In this document: positions 1 to 8,188 of the stretch, piece by piece
How positions within the stretch are numbered: the stretch's first letter is position 1
Layout of the letters: each line of letters begins with the position of its first letter
Origin: Bacteroidota bacterium
Lineage (GTDB): Bacteria; Bacteroidota; Ignavibacteria; SZUA-365
NCBI GenBank assembly: GCA_014860565.1
Contig: JACZJN010000057.1
Span: forward strand, 1 to 64,000
Reading direction: 5' to 3'
Length of the DNA: 64,000 nt
Notes under the pieces: generated by a model
Told to the model about the DNA's origin: nothing
Databases searched by the model: none
What the model saw: only the letters and a program-made list of their open reading frames with translations
Translations under genes and position numbers: made by a program

Positions 1-3
1 GGA

Positions 4-945
4 TTACAGCATTAACGAGGCTGCGCCGAGCATGCCGGCGTCGTTGCCGAGCTCGGCAGGGAGGATGGTGAGTGAGTCGCGATGCACTTTCAGCACACGT
101 GCGATGGCGCTTTCGATGATACCTTCGAAGAGCGGATCGCCTGCTGCGGCGATGCCGCCGCCAATCAGAAATGTGGTGATGTCGAGGAGATTCGCGGCCG
201 AGGCGATGGCGATGCCGAGACGTTTGCCGGTATCGCGCAGAATGTCGCGAGAGGTTGTATCACCCTGTTGCGCCGCCTCGGACAGATCTACTGGCATGAG
301 GCTCTCCGGATTCGCAATTGCGCGCTGGTACAGCAGCCCGTTCATATCCGCGCGTAAAAGCGGTATGGCCTCACGCATCATGTAATGGATGCCGACATAA
401 GCCTCGACGCAGCCGTGATTGCCGCAATTGCAGAGGGGACCGTCGGAATTAATAGTAATGTGTCCGAATTCTCCGGCGAAGCCGCGCTGACCGTGATAGA
501 TGCGTCCCCCGATGATGATCCCCGCGCCCACACCGGTGCCGAGGGTCAGTCCGACGAAATGCTCGCGCTGCCTTCCCGCGCCGAAATGCGCTTCCCCCAG
601 GGCTGCACAGTTGGCGTCGTTGTCCAGGCGGACGGGAATATCCCACTTCCGTGAGAGAATGTCTGCCAGGGGAACCTCGCCCCAGCCGGGCAAATTCGGG
701 GGATAATACACGACACCGTTTTCAAGATCGATCGCCCCGGGTACGCCCACGCCGATCCCTTCCACATCACGCGCTTCCACGTGCGCGAGCAGTTCCCCGA
801 TGCATTCATCGATCTGGCTGATCGTACGTTCACGCTCGTATTCCGCCATGGTCGGACGGCGCGTCCGTGCGACGATACGCTGCCCCGCATCCGTCAGCGC
901 AGCCTTGATGCTGCTGCCTCCGATGTCGATGCCTATGGTAATCAT
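4..945 (-). CDS. ROK family sugar kinase (glucokinase-like)
   Basis: A 313-residue ROK protein, the usual length of a glucokinase or N-acyl-sugar kinase of this family, expected to phosphorylate a hexose in the cytoplasm with ATP. The N-terminal phosphate loop IGIDIGGSSIKAAL (residues 4-17), the LDNDANCAALGE active-site segment, the GTGVGAGI loop and the ROK zinc motif CNCGNHGCVEAY are all present. There is no N-terminal winged helix, so it is a kinase rather than a NagC/XylR-type repressor. The start is an ATG at 945 and the gene overlaps the DivIC-like gene upstream by 4 bases (ATGA), so the two are translationally coupled. The substrate cannot be told from sequence. A second ROK protein lies at 61577-62542. 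Confidence 0.93.
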   Translation of the reverse strand: MITIGIDIGGSSIKAALTDAGQRIVARTRRPTMAEYERERTISQIDECIGELLAHVEARDVEGIGVGVPGAIDLENGVVYYPPNLPGWGEVPLADILSRKWDIPVRLDNDANCAALGEAHFGAGRQREHFVGLTLGTGVGAGIIIGGRIYHGQRGFAGEFGHITINSDGPLCNCGNHGCVEAYVGIHYMMREAIPLLRADMNGLLYQRAIANPESLMPVDLSEAAQQGDTTSRDILRDTGKRLGIAIASAANLLDITTFLIGGGIAAAGDPLFEGIIESAIARVLKVHRDSLTILPAELGNDAGMLGAASLML

Positions 946-1289
946 TGCTGCTTGTTTTCTTTCGCGGGTACGATGCGGTAGACGATTTCCCCGGGTTTGA
1001 TCATGCCATGTGTCTCGCGCGCGACATGCTCGATGGCTTTATGGTCGTCGCGCAGACGGTCGCGTTCGCGCGTCAGATTCTGCATATCCCTCTGCAGTGC
1101 GATCACACGGTCCTTTTTGTCCTGCAAATCCGCGCTGATCTGTACCCTGCTTACGAACCCCTTTGTGCTGAAAAGGAAATACGTCAGCACCAGCGTCGCT
1201 GAGACAAGCAAGATCGTATATGTCCTGTTTTTCAGGACACGAACGAGCTTGTGTTGTTTCCTCTGTTTGGGGTAACCGTACGGTGGCAT
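942..1289 (-). CDS. DivIC/FtsB-like septum formation initiator protein
   Basis: 115 residues with the layout of the FtsB/DivIC family: a short basic cytoplasmic N terminus, one membrane segment (about residues 25-42, ILLVSATLVLTYFLF), then a periplasmic coiled coil (about 50-90, rich in Asp/Lys/Arg/Glu heptads) and a short tail with GMIKPGEIVYRIV, which matches the conserved end of the family. These proteins help assemble the division septum. The ATG at 1289 has no obvious Shine-Dalgarno sequence. The 3' end overlaps the ROK kinase by 4 bases; pairing a division protein with a sugar kinase is probably only operon convenience. Confidence 0.85.
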   Translation of the reverse strand: MPPYGYPKQRKQHKLVRVLKNRTYTILLVSATLVLTYFLFSTKGFVSRVQISADLQDKKDRVIALQRDMQNLTRERDRLRDDHKAIEHVARETHGMIKPGEIVYRIVPAKENKQQ

Positions 1290-1378
1290 GGGCCAAAAGT
1301 AATGAAAAATAAGGGCATTGTAAAGTACCCTTGAAGTGATACGTGAGAAAAAAATGATGATCGGTTGCCCCTCCCGTA

Positions 1379-1400
1379 GGGCGGATTCACGAATCCGCCC
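1379..1400. repeat. REP-like palindrome, single copy
   Basis: A 10-bp perfect inverted repeat (arms 1379-1388 and 1391-1400, 2-base loop) with the core GGGCGGATTC, lying between the methyltransferase/MTHFR gene and the DivIC-like gene. The same palindrome core occurs in the 58-bp tandem array at 51053-51200, so this is a dispersed extragenic palindrome. It has no T-run on either strand, which argues against a simple intrinsic terminator. Confidence 0.75.
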
Positions 1401-1415
1401 GATGCACGAACGGCC

Positions 1416-3260
1416 TTACCGTAACCGCACCCCGTCCAACACCTCGAAGACGGTATCGATGCGGCCGAAGGGGGCGGAGATCTGAACCCCGGCGATGGAT
1501 TCCTTGATTTGTTCGAGTGTCTCGTTGGCGATTGCGATTCCTTCCGCGCGGCCCGCCTCCTTCGAATCGGCATGGCGGCGCAGGCGCTCCATGATGGATT
1601 CCGGGACGTCGCATCCCGGAACTTCGTTGTTCATGAATTCGGCGTTGCGCAGCGAAGCGAGCGGCCAGAGTCCGGCGATGACGGGCAGGCGAACATGTTC
1701 GATGCGGCGCATAAAATCATGGAAAAGTTCGAGATCGAATACCGGCTGCGTGACGATGAATTCCGCTCCGGCATCCACCTTCCAGTCGAGACGGCGCAAC
1801 TCCTGTTCCATGTTCAGCGCGCCGGGATTGGCGGCCACGCCGATGTGCATGCCGGCCGGGGCACCGATCGGATTTCCCGCGATGTCAAGCCCGTGATTGA
1901 GGCGGTTGATGATGTTCACCAGGCCAATGGCGTCAACGTCGAACACGGCCGTGGCATCGGGATAATTGCCGAGCTTGGGAGGATCTCCCGTGACGGCGAG
2001 TATGTTGTGCACGCCGAGTGCCCAGGCGCCCAGCAGATCGGACTGAATGCCGATCACGTTTCGGTCGCGGCAGGCGTAATGCAATACGGTTTCGATGCCG
2101 ACCTCGCGCTGTATCAGCGCAGCCATGGCCATCGCCGACATGCGGGCGCTGGCGCGCGGTCCATCGGGAATATTGATAACATCGACCCCATAATAAAACA
2201 GGCGTCGCGCTTTCTCGATTTCGATCCGGGCCGAAACCCCGCGGGGGGCGACCAGTTCCACCATCGTGACGAAATGCCCGTCTTGGAGACGGCGTGCGAG
2301 CCGCGATTTCTCCTCCCGCGGCAACACGCGGATATCCGTGGGGATATCGAATTCCTTCGCGGCTGCGATGGGTGCCTGGGTCTTGAAGCCATACGCGCTG
2401 ATTGCGTTGCGCATGTGCTTGATGTGCTCCGGGCCGGTCCCGCAGCAGCCGCCGATCACATTAGCGCCTGCCTGGATATAGCGCTTGGCGTAGGTACCGA
2501 GATAATCGGGCGAGGTGAGATAAATGTTGCGTCCATCGACGTTTTTCGGTTTGCCTGCATTCGGCATGATGGAAATCGGTATCTCCGTCAGCTCGCGCAC
2601 CTGCTCGAGCCAGGTCAGCATGACGCTCGGCCCGACCGTGCAGTTGACGCCGAGCACGTCGGGATGCATCGCGACCAGTTCGCTGAGCAATACCTCGGGA
2701 CTCGCTCCGGTAAGGGAGCTTGCATCGTCGTTGATTGTGATATGCGCGATCACGGGCTTGTCGCAGCACTCCCGCACAGCGAGGATCGCCTGCTCGAGTT
2801 CCTCGGGATAGATGAATGTCTCGAGCACGAACAGATCCACCCCACCCGCGCACAGTGCGCGAATCTGACGGGCGAACAGCTCCCGCGCCTCCTCGCGTGA
2901 AAGCGGACCTAACGGCTCCATCTGCGTTCCGAGTGGACCGATCGATCCGGCGACGTACACGTCGTCGCCCGCTGCCGCCCGCGCGATCTCCGCGCCGCGC
3001 CTGTTGATCTCCTCGAGACTTTCGAGCAATCCGTGCGCCGCGAGCTTGACCGGGTTCGCGCCGAAGGTGTATGTCTCGATGACGTCGGCGCCGGCCTGGA
3101 TGTAGTCGCGGTGCACCTGTTCGACGAGAGACGCGTTGCTCAGGTTGAGTTCGTCGTAGCATTTATTGATGAACACACCGCGGCGGTAAAATTCCGTGCC
3201 GATCCCACCATCAAATAGTACAACCCTGCGGGCAAGACGATCAAGAAACGGTTCTCTCAT
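1416..3260 (-). CDS. Bifunctional homocysteine S-methyltransferase / methylenetetrahydrofolate reductase
   Basis: 614 residues from the chosen start. The first half is a homocysteine S-methyltransferase barrel (about 1-290): LFDGGIGTEF near the start, then the zinc ligands in VNCTVGPSV and in GGCCGTGPEHIK. The second half (about 320-614) is a MetF-type flavoprotein with TMVELVAPRGVS, AVTGDPPKLGNYPDA and the FIVTQPVFD segment. The same fusion is known from Bacillus YitJ-like proteins. It links one-carbon reduction to methionine synthesis or S-methyl recycling. No cobalamin domain is present. Start choice is uncertain: ATG 3260, ATG 3284 and TTG 3299 are in frame within a purine-rich tract; 3260 is preferred because conserved sequence begins there and a GGAAG lies just upstream. 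Confidence 0.92.
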   Translation of the reverse strand: MREPFLDRLARRVVLFDGGIGTEFYRRGVFINKCYDELNLSNASLVEQVHRDYIQAGADVIETYTFGANPVKLAAHGLLESLEEINRRGAEIARAAAGDDVYVAGSIGPLGTQMEPLGPLSREEARELFARQIRALCAGGVDLFVLETFIYPEELEQAILAVRECCDKPVIAHITINDDASSLTGASPEVLLSELVAMHPDVLGVNCTVGPSVMLTWLEQVRELTEIPISIMPNAGKPKNVDGRNIYLTSPDYLGTYAKRYIQAGANVIGGCCGTGPEHIKHMRNAISAYGFKTQAPIAAAKEFDIPTDIRVLPREEKSRLARRLQDGHFVTMVELVAPRGVSARIEIEKARRLFYYGVDVINIPDGPRASARMSAMAMAALIQREVGIETVLHYACRDRNVIGIQSDLLGAWALGVHNILAVTGDPPKLGNYPDATAVFDVDAIGLVNIINRLNHGLDIAGNPIGAPAGMHIGVAANPGALNMEQELRRLDWKVDAGAEFIVTQPVFDLELFHDFMRRIEHVRLPVIAGLWPLASLRNAEFMNNEVPGCDVPESIMERLRRHADSKEAGRAEGIAIANETLEQIKESIAGVQISAPFGRIDTVFEVLDGVRLR

Positions 3261-3300
3261 TCTTCCATTCTTCCTTTCTTCCATCTTTCCATTCCTCAAT
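3261..3300. repeat. Purine/pyrimidine simple-sequence tract over a translation start
   Basis: The plus strand reads as imperfect reiterations of TTCTTCCAT-like units; on the coding (minus) strand it is a run of GGAAG/GAATG units directly before the methyltransferase/MTHFR start. It holds several Shine-Dalgarno-like purine blocks and in-frame ATG/TTG codons, which makes the true start ambiguous. A low-complexity tract here could vary in length by slippage; that is inference. Confidence 0.6.
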
Positions 3301-3320
3301 CAGCCATCAGCCAATCTTTT

Positions 3321-4295
3321 TCATCCCAGTCCCAATTGCACCAAATCGTGCATATGCACGATGCCGATCGGTATTCGCGCTTCGTCGGTGACGATCAGCT
3401 GTGTGATTTTGTGTTCTTCCATAAGTTCGAGCGCGCTCGCGGCAAGCGTGCTGGAGAGGATGGTTTTCGGCCGCGCGTTCATGACATCGACGGCCAGCAG
3501 ATTCTTCATGTCGGTGTCGCGTTCGAGCAGTCGCCGGAGATCGCCATCGGTGATCATCCCGACGAGTTTGCCCGCGTCGTCGACCACGCAGGTGGCGCCA
3601 AGGCGTTTGGACGTGATTTCAAGTATCGCATCCTTCAGCGGTACGGCCTGATGCACGCGCGGCACTTCATCGCCCGCGGTCATGATTTCATTGACGCGCA
3701 ACAGGAGTCGTTTCCCGAGACTGCCTCCCGGATGGAAGAGGGCGAAATCCTCGGCCGTGAAGTCGCGCTTCTTGAGCAGTGCCACGGCGAGAGCATCACC
3801 CAACGCCAGCGCCGCGGTCGTGGATGCGGTGGGAGCCAGATTGTGCGGGCAGGCTTCCTCACGGACGCTCGCATCGAGGATGATGTCCGAATGGTCGGCG
3901 AGCGATGACGCTCCGCTGTTGCCGAGTATGGAGATGATCTTCACACCAATGCGTGAGAAGATGGGGAGGATCAGCTTGAGTTCATCGGTGACACCGCTTT
4001 TGGAAATGAGCAGCACCACATCCTCGCTGCGTACCATACCCAGATCACCGTGGATTGCGTCGGAAGGATGCAGATAAATGGCAGGGGTGCCTGTGCTGTT
4101 CATCGTCGCGACGATCTTTCGTGCGATCAGTCCGCTCTTCCCAATGCCAGCGACGATCACACGGCCGCTGCACTCATAGATTATCTCGACTGCCCGTGCA
4201 AAGTCTTCGCCGATTCGCTCGGTCATCGAAGCCAATGCTTCGGCCTCGATGCGGACCACTTCGCGCCCGTGCTCGATGATGCGGCTGTCTGTCAT
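3321..4295 (-). CDS. kdsD: Arabinose-5-phosphate isomerase (KpsF/GutQ/KdsD family)
   Basis: 324 residues, the family's usual size. A SIS sugar-isomerase domain (about 35-170) carries VIVAGIGKSGLIARKI and the LHPSDAIHGDLGMV stretch typical of KdsD, and two CBS domains follow (about 205-324). The enzyme turns ribulose 5-phosphate into arabinose 5-phosphate, the first step to Kdo for lipopolysaccharide, which fits a Gram-negative cell. It starts at ATG 4295, 9 bases after the YjbQ-family gene ends, so they are very likely cotranscribed. No other Kdo gene is in the window. Confidence 0.93.
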   Translation of the reverse strand: MTDSRIIEHGREVVRIEAEALASMTERIGEDFARAVEIIYECSGRVIVAGIGKSGLIARKIVATMNSTGTPAIYLHPSDAIHGDLGMVRSEDVVLLISKSGVTDELKLILPIFSRIGVKIISILGNSGASSLADHSDIILDASVREEACPHNLAPTASTTAALALGDALAVALLKKRDFTAEDFALFHPGGSLGKRLLLRVNEIMTAGDEVPRVHQAVPLKDAILEITSKRLGATCVVDDAGKLVGMITDGDLRRLLERDTDMKNLLAVDVMNARPKTILSSTLAASALELMEEHKITQLIVTDEARIPIGIVHMHDLVQLGLG

Positions 4296-4304
4296 GGGCT
4301 GCCT

Positions 4305-4724
4305 TTATTCTCCGGTGAATTGAACGACCAGTTCGCGTGAACGGGGACGCGTATCGTAATCGATGAGCACTACCTGCTGCCAGGTGCCGAGCAGGAATTT
4401 CCCCTGACCGAAAGGCACGGTGAGGCTCGGACCGAGGAGAGACGCTCGGACGTGGGAGTGTCCGTTGCCGTCGTTCCAGGTTTCCTCATGGAAATAGCGC
4501 GCGTTGCGCGGAATCAGCCGCTCCATCAGCAGGGAGAAATCTTTTTTCAGTCCGGGCTCATATTCGATGGTCGTGAGTCCGGCCGTGGACCCGGGCACAA
4601 ACAGTACCATATGTCCGGTTTTCAGCTTGTGTTTCTGCAGCAGGAGCGAGAGACGGTCGGTCAGGTCTATCATGTCGCCGTCGCCCCGCGTTTCGATGCT
4701 GAGAGAGTCGTTGACAAAGGTCAT
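4305..4724 (-). CDS. YjbQ family (UPF0047) protein
   Basis: 139 residues from ATG 4724, matching the compact YjbQ/UPF0047 family. Hallmarks are the TAGLTTIEYEPG segment, the HEETWNDGNGHSHVRA block (the His/Asn/His signature) and the C-terminal GKFLLGTWQQVVLIDYD. Some members have weak thiamine-phosphate synthase activity in the laboratory, but the natural role is unclear. The frame stays open upstream to 5411, but that part is shadow sequence of the DUF4905 gene. Its start overlaps that gene's end by 4 bases. Confidence 0.88.
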   Translation of the reverse strand: MTFVNDSLSIETRGDGDMIDLTDRLSLLLQKHKLKTGHMVLFVPGSTAGLTTIEYEPGLKKDFSLLMERLIPRNARYFHEETWNDGNGHSHVRASLLGPSLTVPFGQGKFLLGTWQQVVLIDYDTRPRSRELVVQFTGE

Positions 4725-5590
4725 ACTGGTACACTCGCGAGGTCGTGAGAGGTAAGTGTGCGGTAGTTTTTGATGTAGAAAAGCTGATTGTCCTTGACGA
4801 AAAAGGAATCGACCCCGGTCGCCGTTGCGTCGTCGACGATGGTGTCCTGAAAAAGCAATGTGCCGCTTTCCACGTGCAGCGCTGCGAATTCCTGTTTGAA
4901 GCTGCGCTGCCGTCCGGGAAGGGCTTCGTGCCAGGAGAGAAATAGAAGCGACCCGTCGTGCAGCATGTCCAGATTTCCTGCGACGACAGCCGGATCCACG
5001 ACCGTGTGCACCCGCTGATGGAGTTCGGAGAATTCCGGATGCGTTTCGTGGAAATGCTCGGGATACCGGTACCCGGCGAAACTGTCCTGTTCGTTGAGAA
5101 TCGCGCGCAACGTGTTGACGCGCTCGTTCTGCTGACCGAGTTCCTCGACGACTGAACCGTCGTCCGGTGAGAGCCGGAGCACATACACTCCGTCGAAGCG
5201 CTGCTGCGAGGCATACACACTGCCGTCGATGGCAAACAGGAATGCGAGTTCCTCGTTGCGCCACAGAGGCGCACCGCTTTCGAGATCGAAGGCATAGATC
5301 CCAACGTGCTGCGGCATGTCGGGCTTGCGGAAGCCATGAAGGTAGAAACGCCCTCCGTCGATGTCTTCGAGCCCGACCCACCAGGGTTCCTCCAGGCGGA
5401 GATCGGTCCACAACATACGGCCATCCGACTCGTCGCAGCAGAAAAACCAGGAGGTCTTCGCCTCGAGATCGCGCGCTTCGCCCAGAATCAAACCGGTGTT
5501 GGAAAATTTCAGGCGCCAGAGGGTCCCAGCCGCATCGAGACGCCAGGCGGGTGGCCAGGGATGGGAAGTGGTACGTCGGAACAGTTTCAT
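4721..5590 (-). CDS. DUF4905-like protein
   Basis: 289 residues, acidic and rich in aromatic residues, without a signal peptide or membrane segment. The opening (FRRTTSHPWPPAWRLDAAG, then LWRLKFSNTGLILGEARDLE) and the beta-rich body with repeated F-x-L/D-L-E-S-G-x-L-W/F patterns resemble the DUF4905 family seen in Bacteroidota/Chlorobiota. The alternation of strand-like segments, such as YAFDLESGAPLWRNEE and LHVESGTLLFQDTI, suggests a propeller-like fold comparing values between states. Function unknown. It is first in the minus-strand run DUF4905-yjbQ-kdsD. ATG 5590; divergent from the gene at 5711. Confidence 0.75.
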   Translation of the reverse strand: MKLFRRTTSHPWPPAWRLDAAGTLWRLKFSNTGLILGEARDLEAKTSWFFCCDESDGRMLWTDLRLEEPWWVGLEDIDGGRFYLHGFRKPDMPQHVGIYAFDLESGAPLWRNEELAFLFAIDGSVYASQQRFDGVYVLRLSPDDGSVVEELGQQNERVNTLRAILNEQDSFAGYRYPEHFHETHPEFSELHQRVHTVVDPAVVAGNLDMLHDGSLLFLSWHEALPGRQRSFKQEFAALHVESGTLLFQDTIVDDATATGVDSFFVKDNQLFYIKNYRTLTSHDLASVPV

Positions 5591-5710
5591 CAGTTTTTCA
5601 ATCCGCCTTTCAGCGTACTTTTTCCTGTATCAAAATTTCTATAAACTGTAATTTACACAAACAGAACGCAAGAAGCACCGCAACGTGCACGGAGCGTAAG
5701 CGAGAGGGCC

Positions 5711-6064
5711 ATGGCGGAAAACGTGGAAGGAACATATCGCAACACCATCGGCAGCATTGTCAGTTGGGCGCTGTTCCGCGCGGCCATCGTCATCGGACTG
5801 GCGTTGCTCCTCATCGAGTATGTGCGCTGGATCGACTACTCGACCTGGGTCGCACTCACACTCATCATGATTTATGCGGCGGTCATCCATCCCATGCAAG
5901 TGCAGTACCGCATCTATCAGGATGAAACCAAGAACGTCATCGACGGCACGCTGTGTGCTTCATGCAGGTATTTCGAACCCACCGGCGTGCTCTGCTCCAA
6001 GCTCGATGAGCATGTCAGCGAAGACGTCATCCCCTGCGGAGGGGAGTTGTGGGAGCCGAAATAG
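5711..6064 (+). CDS. Small two-helix membrane protein with a C-terminal Cys cluster
   Basis: 117 residues. Two hydrophobic helices (about 18-38 and 43-60) are followed by a soluble tail with CASCRYFEPTGVLCSKLDEH and a later ICPCGG-like VIPCGGELWEP. The four tail cysteines are spaced C-x2-C-x9-C-x14-C, plausible for zinc or an iron-sulfur cluster, or a redox switch. No known family is recognised. ATG 5711 follows a GAGAGGG purine block. It precedes the diheme cytochrome by 44 bases on the same strand, so a link with electron transfer is possible but unproven. Confidence 0.7.
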   Translation: MAENVEGTYRNTIGSIVSWALFRAAIVIGLALLLIEYVRWIDYSTWVALTLIMIYAAVIHPMQVQYRIYQDETKNVIDGTLCASCRYFEPTGVLCSKLDEHVSEDVIPCGGELWEPK

Positions 6065-6108
6065 TCGGATGTAGGATTGAGAATCAATAACCGAGAGGAC
6101 ATAGTGGA

Positions 6109-6858
6109 ATGAAATCATCAATCAACGTACTTGCATTGGTGCTGTTGCTGCTGTTCACGGCTTGCGGTGGTGGTGAGAAAAAGGCGGGGAGCGCGGAAGG
6201 AATGGATACGGGGGCAATCGAACAGCTGGCACAGCGCGGGCAGGAAATTTTCCGTGACCGCCACCTGGGCGAGTCAGGCGTGGCATGCATGGACTGCCAC
6301 ACCGATTACGATGAGGACGGGAAAAATGACGGACGAGTCCGCGCCGGACACAGCATCCTTGGGGCACACACTCGAGCGCAGACGTGGAACGGGGAATTTA
6401 CCGGCAACGCTCTTCGGCGTACCGCTGCAGGCGCGGCAAAATGCGCCTTCCAGTTCCAGGCGCGCGGAAAGAACATCGAAACTGCCCTCAGCGAGCAGGA
6501 AGCCGCGGCGTTGATGGCTTTCTACGCATATATTTCTCCCGCCGACGAACCCCCGATGCTCACCTGGACCGCAGTGACCTATCCCGGTGATCCGGATTTC
6601 AACGCAGATGCCTTCGACAAGGAAATTGAAACGATCGAAAAATTGCGCGGAGATGCGATGCGAGGCGAAAAAGTGTTTGGCATGGCCTGCGCATTCTGTC
6701 ATGAAAACGGCCTGGGGCCCGCGATGCGCGTGGTCAAGCGGAAAGTCGAACATCTCCCACGCGCCGTGCGATCGGGTGATGAAACGATGCCGTTTTTCTC
6801 CCGCGACAAGCTCACCGATCAGGATATTGCGGATATCAAGGCATTCATCGCACGATAG
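6109..6858 (+). CDS. Diheme c-type cytochrome lipoprotein
   Basis: 249 residues. A lipoprotein signal ends in the lipobox FTAC (Cys19 or so), so the protein should be membrane-anchored facing the periplasm. Two heme sites follow: CMDCH near residue 63 and CAFCH near residue 204, each opening a class I-like cytochrome segment; the second ends with LTDQDIADIKAFIAR, the usual C-terminal helix. The two-domain layout recalls SoxA or other diheme cytochromes, but no sox gene is nearby and I would not call it SoxA. Its TAG stop directly abuts the ATG of the DNA glycosylase gene. Confidence 0.85.
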   Translation: MKSSINVLALVLLLLFTACGGGEKKAGSAEGMDTGAIEQLAQRGQEIFRDRHLGESGVACMDCHTDYDEDGKNDGRVRAGHSILGAHTRAQTWNGEFTGNALRRTAAGAAKCAFQFQARGKNIETALSEQEAAALMAFYAYISPADEPPMLTWTAVTYPGDPDFNADAFDKEIETIEKLRGDAMRGEKVFGMACAFCHENGLGPAMRVVKRKVEHLPRAVRSGDETMPFFSRDKLTDQDIADIKAFIAR

Positions 6859-7458
6859 ATGAATATTCTTCCCGCTGCATTCTATCAGCGTCCCACCCTC
6901 ACCATCGCACGTGAGCTATTGGGAAAAACATTTTTTCGCCACTTCGGCGGCCGCCTGCTCAGCGGACGCATTGTCGAAGTGGAGGCCTATCATCAGAGCG
7001 GCGACGAATCATCGCATTCGTTCCGAGGCCGCGGAACGCGGAACGACGTCATGTTTCACGCGGGTGGTCAGCTTTATGTCTATTTCACCTACGGCATGCA
7101 TTTCTGCATGAATGTCGTCACCGAGAAGGAAGGCGTGGGCGCCGCGGTGCTCATTCGCGCCCTCGAGCCGCTCGAAGGCATCGACCTGATGCGGCTGCAC
7201 AGGGGAGAGGAGAAGCGCGACCGAGATCTGGCCAGTGGTCCTGCAAAGCTGTGCCAGGCCTTCGGGATCGGGAGGGAGGAAAACGGACTCGCGCTCGACG
7301 GGACGCTCGTCGGCATCGCCGACGCTCCGAAAATCCCTTCCCACGGCATCATTATTACTCCGCGGGTTGGCATCAGCAGGAGCCGTGAGCTGCCCTGGCG
7401 CTTCTTCCTGGCGGATTCCCCGTGGGTCTCCTCCGGACGCCCGTCCCGGCCGATCTAA
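6859..7458 (+). CDS. mpg: DNA-3-methyladenine glycosylase (AAG/MPG family)
   Basis: 199 residues, the normal size. Family motifs include ARELLGK near the N terminus, GRIVEVEAYHQSGDESSHSF with the catalytic Glu, the VYFTYGMHFCMNVV block that fits against the flipped base, and the RALEPLEG and ASGPAKLCQAFGI segments. It removes alkylated purines from DNA. ATG 6859 begins immediately after the cytochrome stop with no spacer, so translation must be coupled. The pairing of a repair enzyme with a cytochrome has no obvious functional meaning. Confidence 0.95.
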   Translation: MNILPAAFYQRPTLTIARELLGKTFFRHFGGRLLSGRIVEVEAYHQSGDESSHSFRGRGTRNDVMFHAGGQLYVYFTYGMHFCMNVVTEKEGVGAAVLIRALEPLEGIDLMRLHRGEEKRDRDLASGPAKLCQAFGIGREENGLALDGTLVGIADAPKIPSHGIIITPRVGISRSRELPWRFFLADSPWVSSGRPSRPI

Positions 7459-7683
7459 CGCCCATCCAAGTGCCTGATTTTTTTTGACCTGGAAAAAAAT
7501 ATTAACGGTCTTGGTATCTGTTTATTTTTTTCACATTTTTCCGTCTGACCGCACATACACATTTGCATCGCAGTAACCCGTCGAATGTGACCAAGGCATG
7601 CCATCCGAACACGCTAGTATAGATTTATCCTCGAAGACCTCTCGCCTTTTTCTTCCCCATGCAACAATACAAAGGAAGGTATC

Positions 7684-8178
7684 ATGAGCACGGGTGCCTA
7701 CGCGTTCCTCCTATTCGGAGATTCCGAGCATTTAGTCCCCGGCATTGAGACAGTCAGAAAGATGCCCGCCGTCCTGGCGTGGCACGCTGTTGACGGCCAT
7801 TACCATCTCGCACTTGTCCTTGCCTCCGCCGACGAAACCGTTCGCGCGGAACTGGGCGCTTTGCCTGGCGTACAGGATCTCCTGTTCTGTCCGGTGGAGA
7901 GAGAGGTCATCAACGGCTTTACTGCCGATGCCGAACATTGCCACGCATGGTTGACGATGGAGATCGACGCGGCGAAGAGCACGGATCTCGAGCTTCAACT
8001 GCAGTCGATTGACGGCCTGGAGTTCGGCGCTCTCGCTTTCGGCAGCTGCGGATGCGTGGCCGCGCTCAGCGGAGATACCTTCGAACAGATCGACAAGGTT
8101 GTCGACCGGCATATCCGTCCGCTTGACGGCGTGCTGCGCGTGAAGCGGGATTGGATCATCGACCTCACCCAACTTTAG
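7684..8178 (+). CDS. Stand-alone tandem Lrp/AsnC effector-domain (RAM-like) protein
   Basis: 164 residues made of two similar halves of about 75 residues. Each shows the beta-alpha-beta-beta-alpha-beta pattern of the Lrp/AsnC ligand-binding (RAM) domain: half one has YAFLLFGDSEHLVPGIETV, MPAVLAWHAVDGHYHLALVL and LGALPGVQDLLFCPV; half two has CHAWLTMEIDAA, GCVAALSG and a closing DGVLRVKRDWIID. There is no DNA-binding helix-turn-helix. ATG 7684 follows AAAGGAAGG. The next gene, nuoE, starts 10 bases after its stop, so it leads the nuoEFG operon. The likely role is sensing or modulating, but the fold call is by eye. Confidence 0.6.
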   Translation: MSTGAYAFLLFGDSEHLVPGIETVRKMPAVLAWHAVDGHYHLALVLASADETVRAELGALPGVQDLLFCPVEREVINGFTADAEHCHAWLTMEIDAAKSTDLELQLQSIDGLEFGALAFGSCGCVAALSGDTFEQIDKVVDRHIRPLDGVLRVKRDWIIDLTQL

Positions 8179-8188
8179 AGGCAGACAG

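Noticed and set aside
4-945. ROK-family transcription repressor
   Set aside because: No N-terminal winged helix; the protein begins directly with the kinase phosphate loop.
6109-6858. SoxA
   Set aside because: Two heme sites and general layout fit, but there is no sox gene nearby and too little specific similarity.
7459-7683. Promoter of the nuoEFG operon
   Set aside because: The stretch is AT-rich with several TATA-like words, but no -35/-10 pair has credible spacing, so nothing is called.
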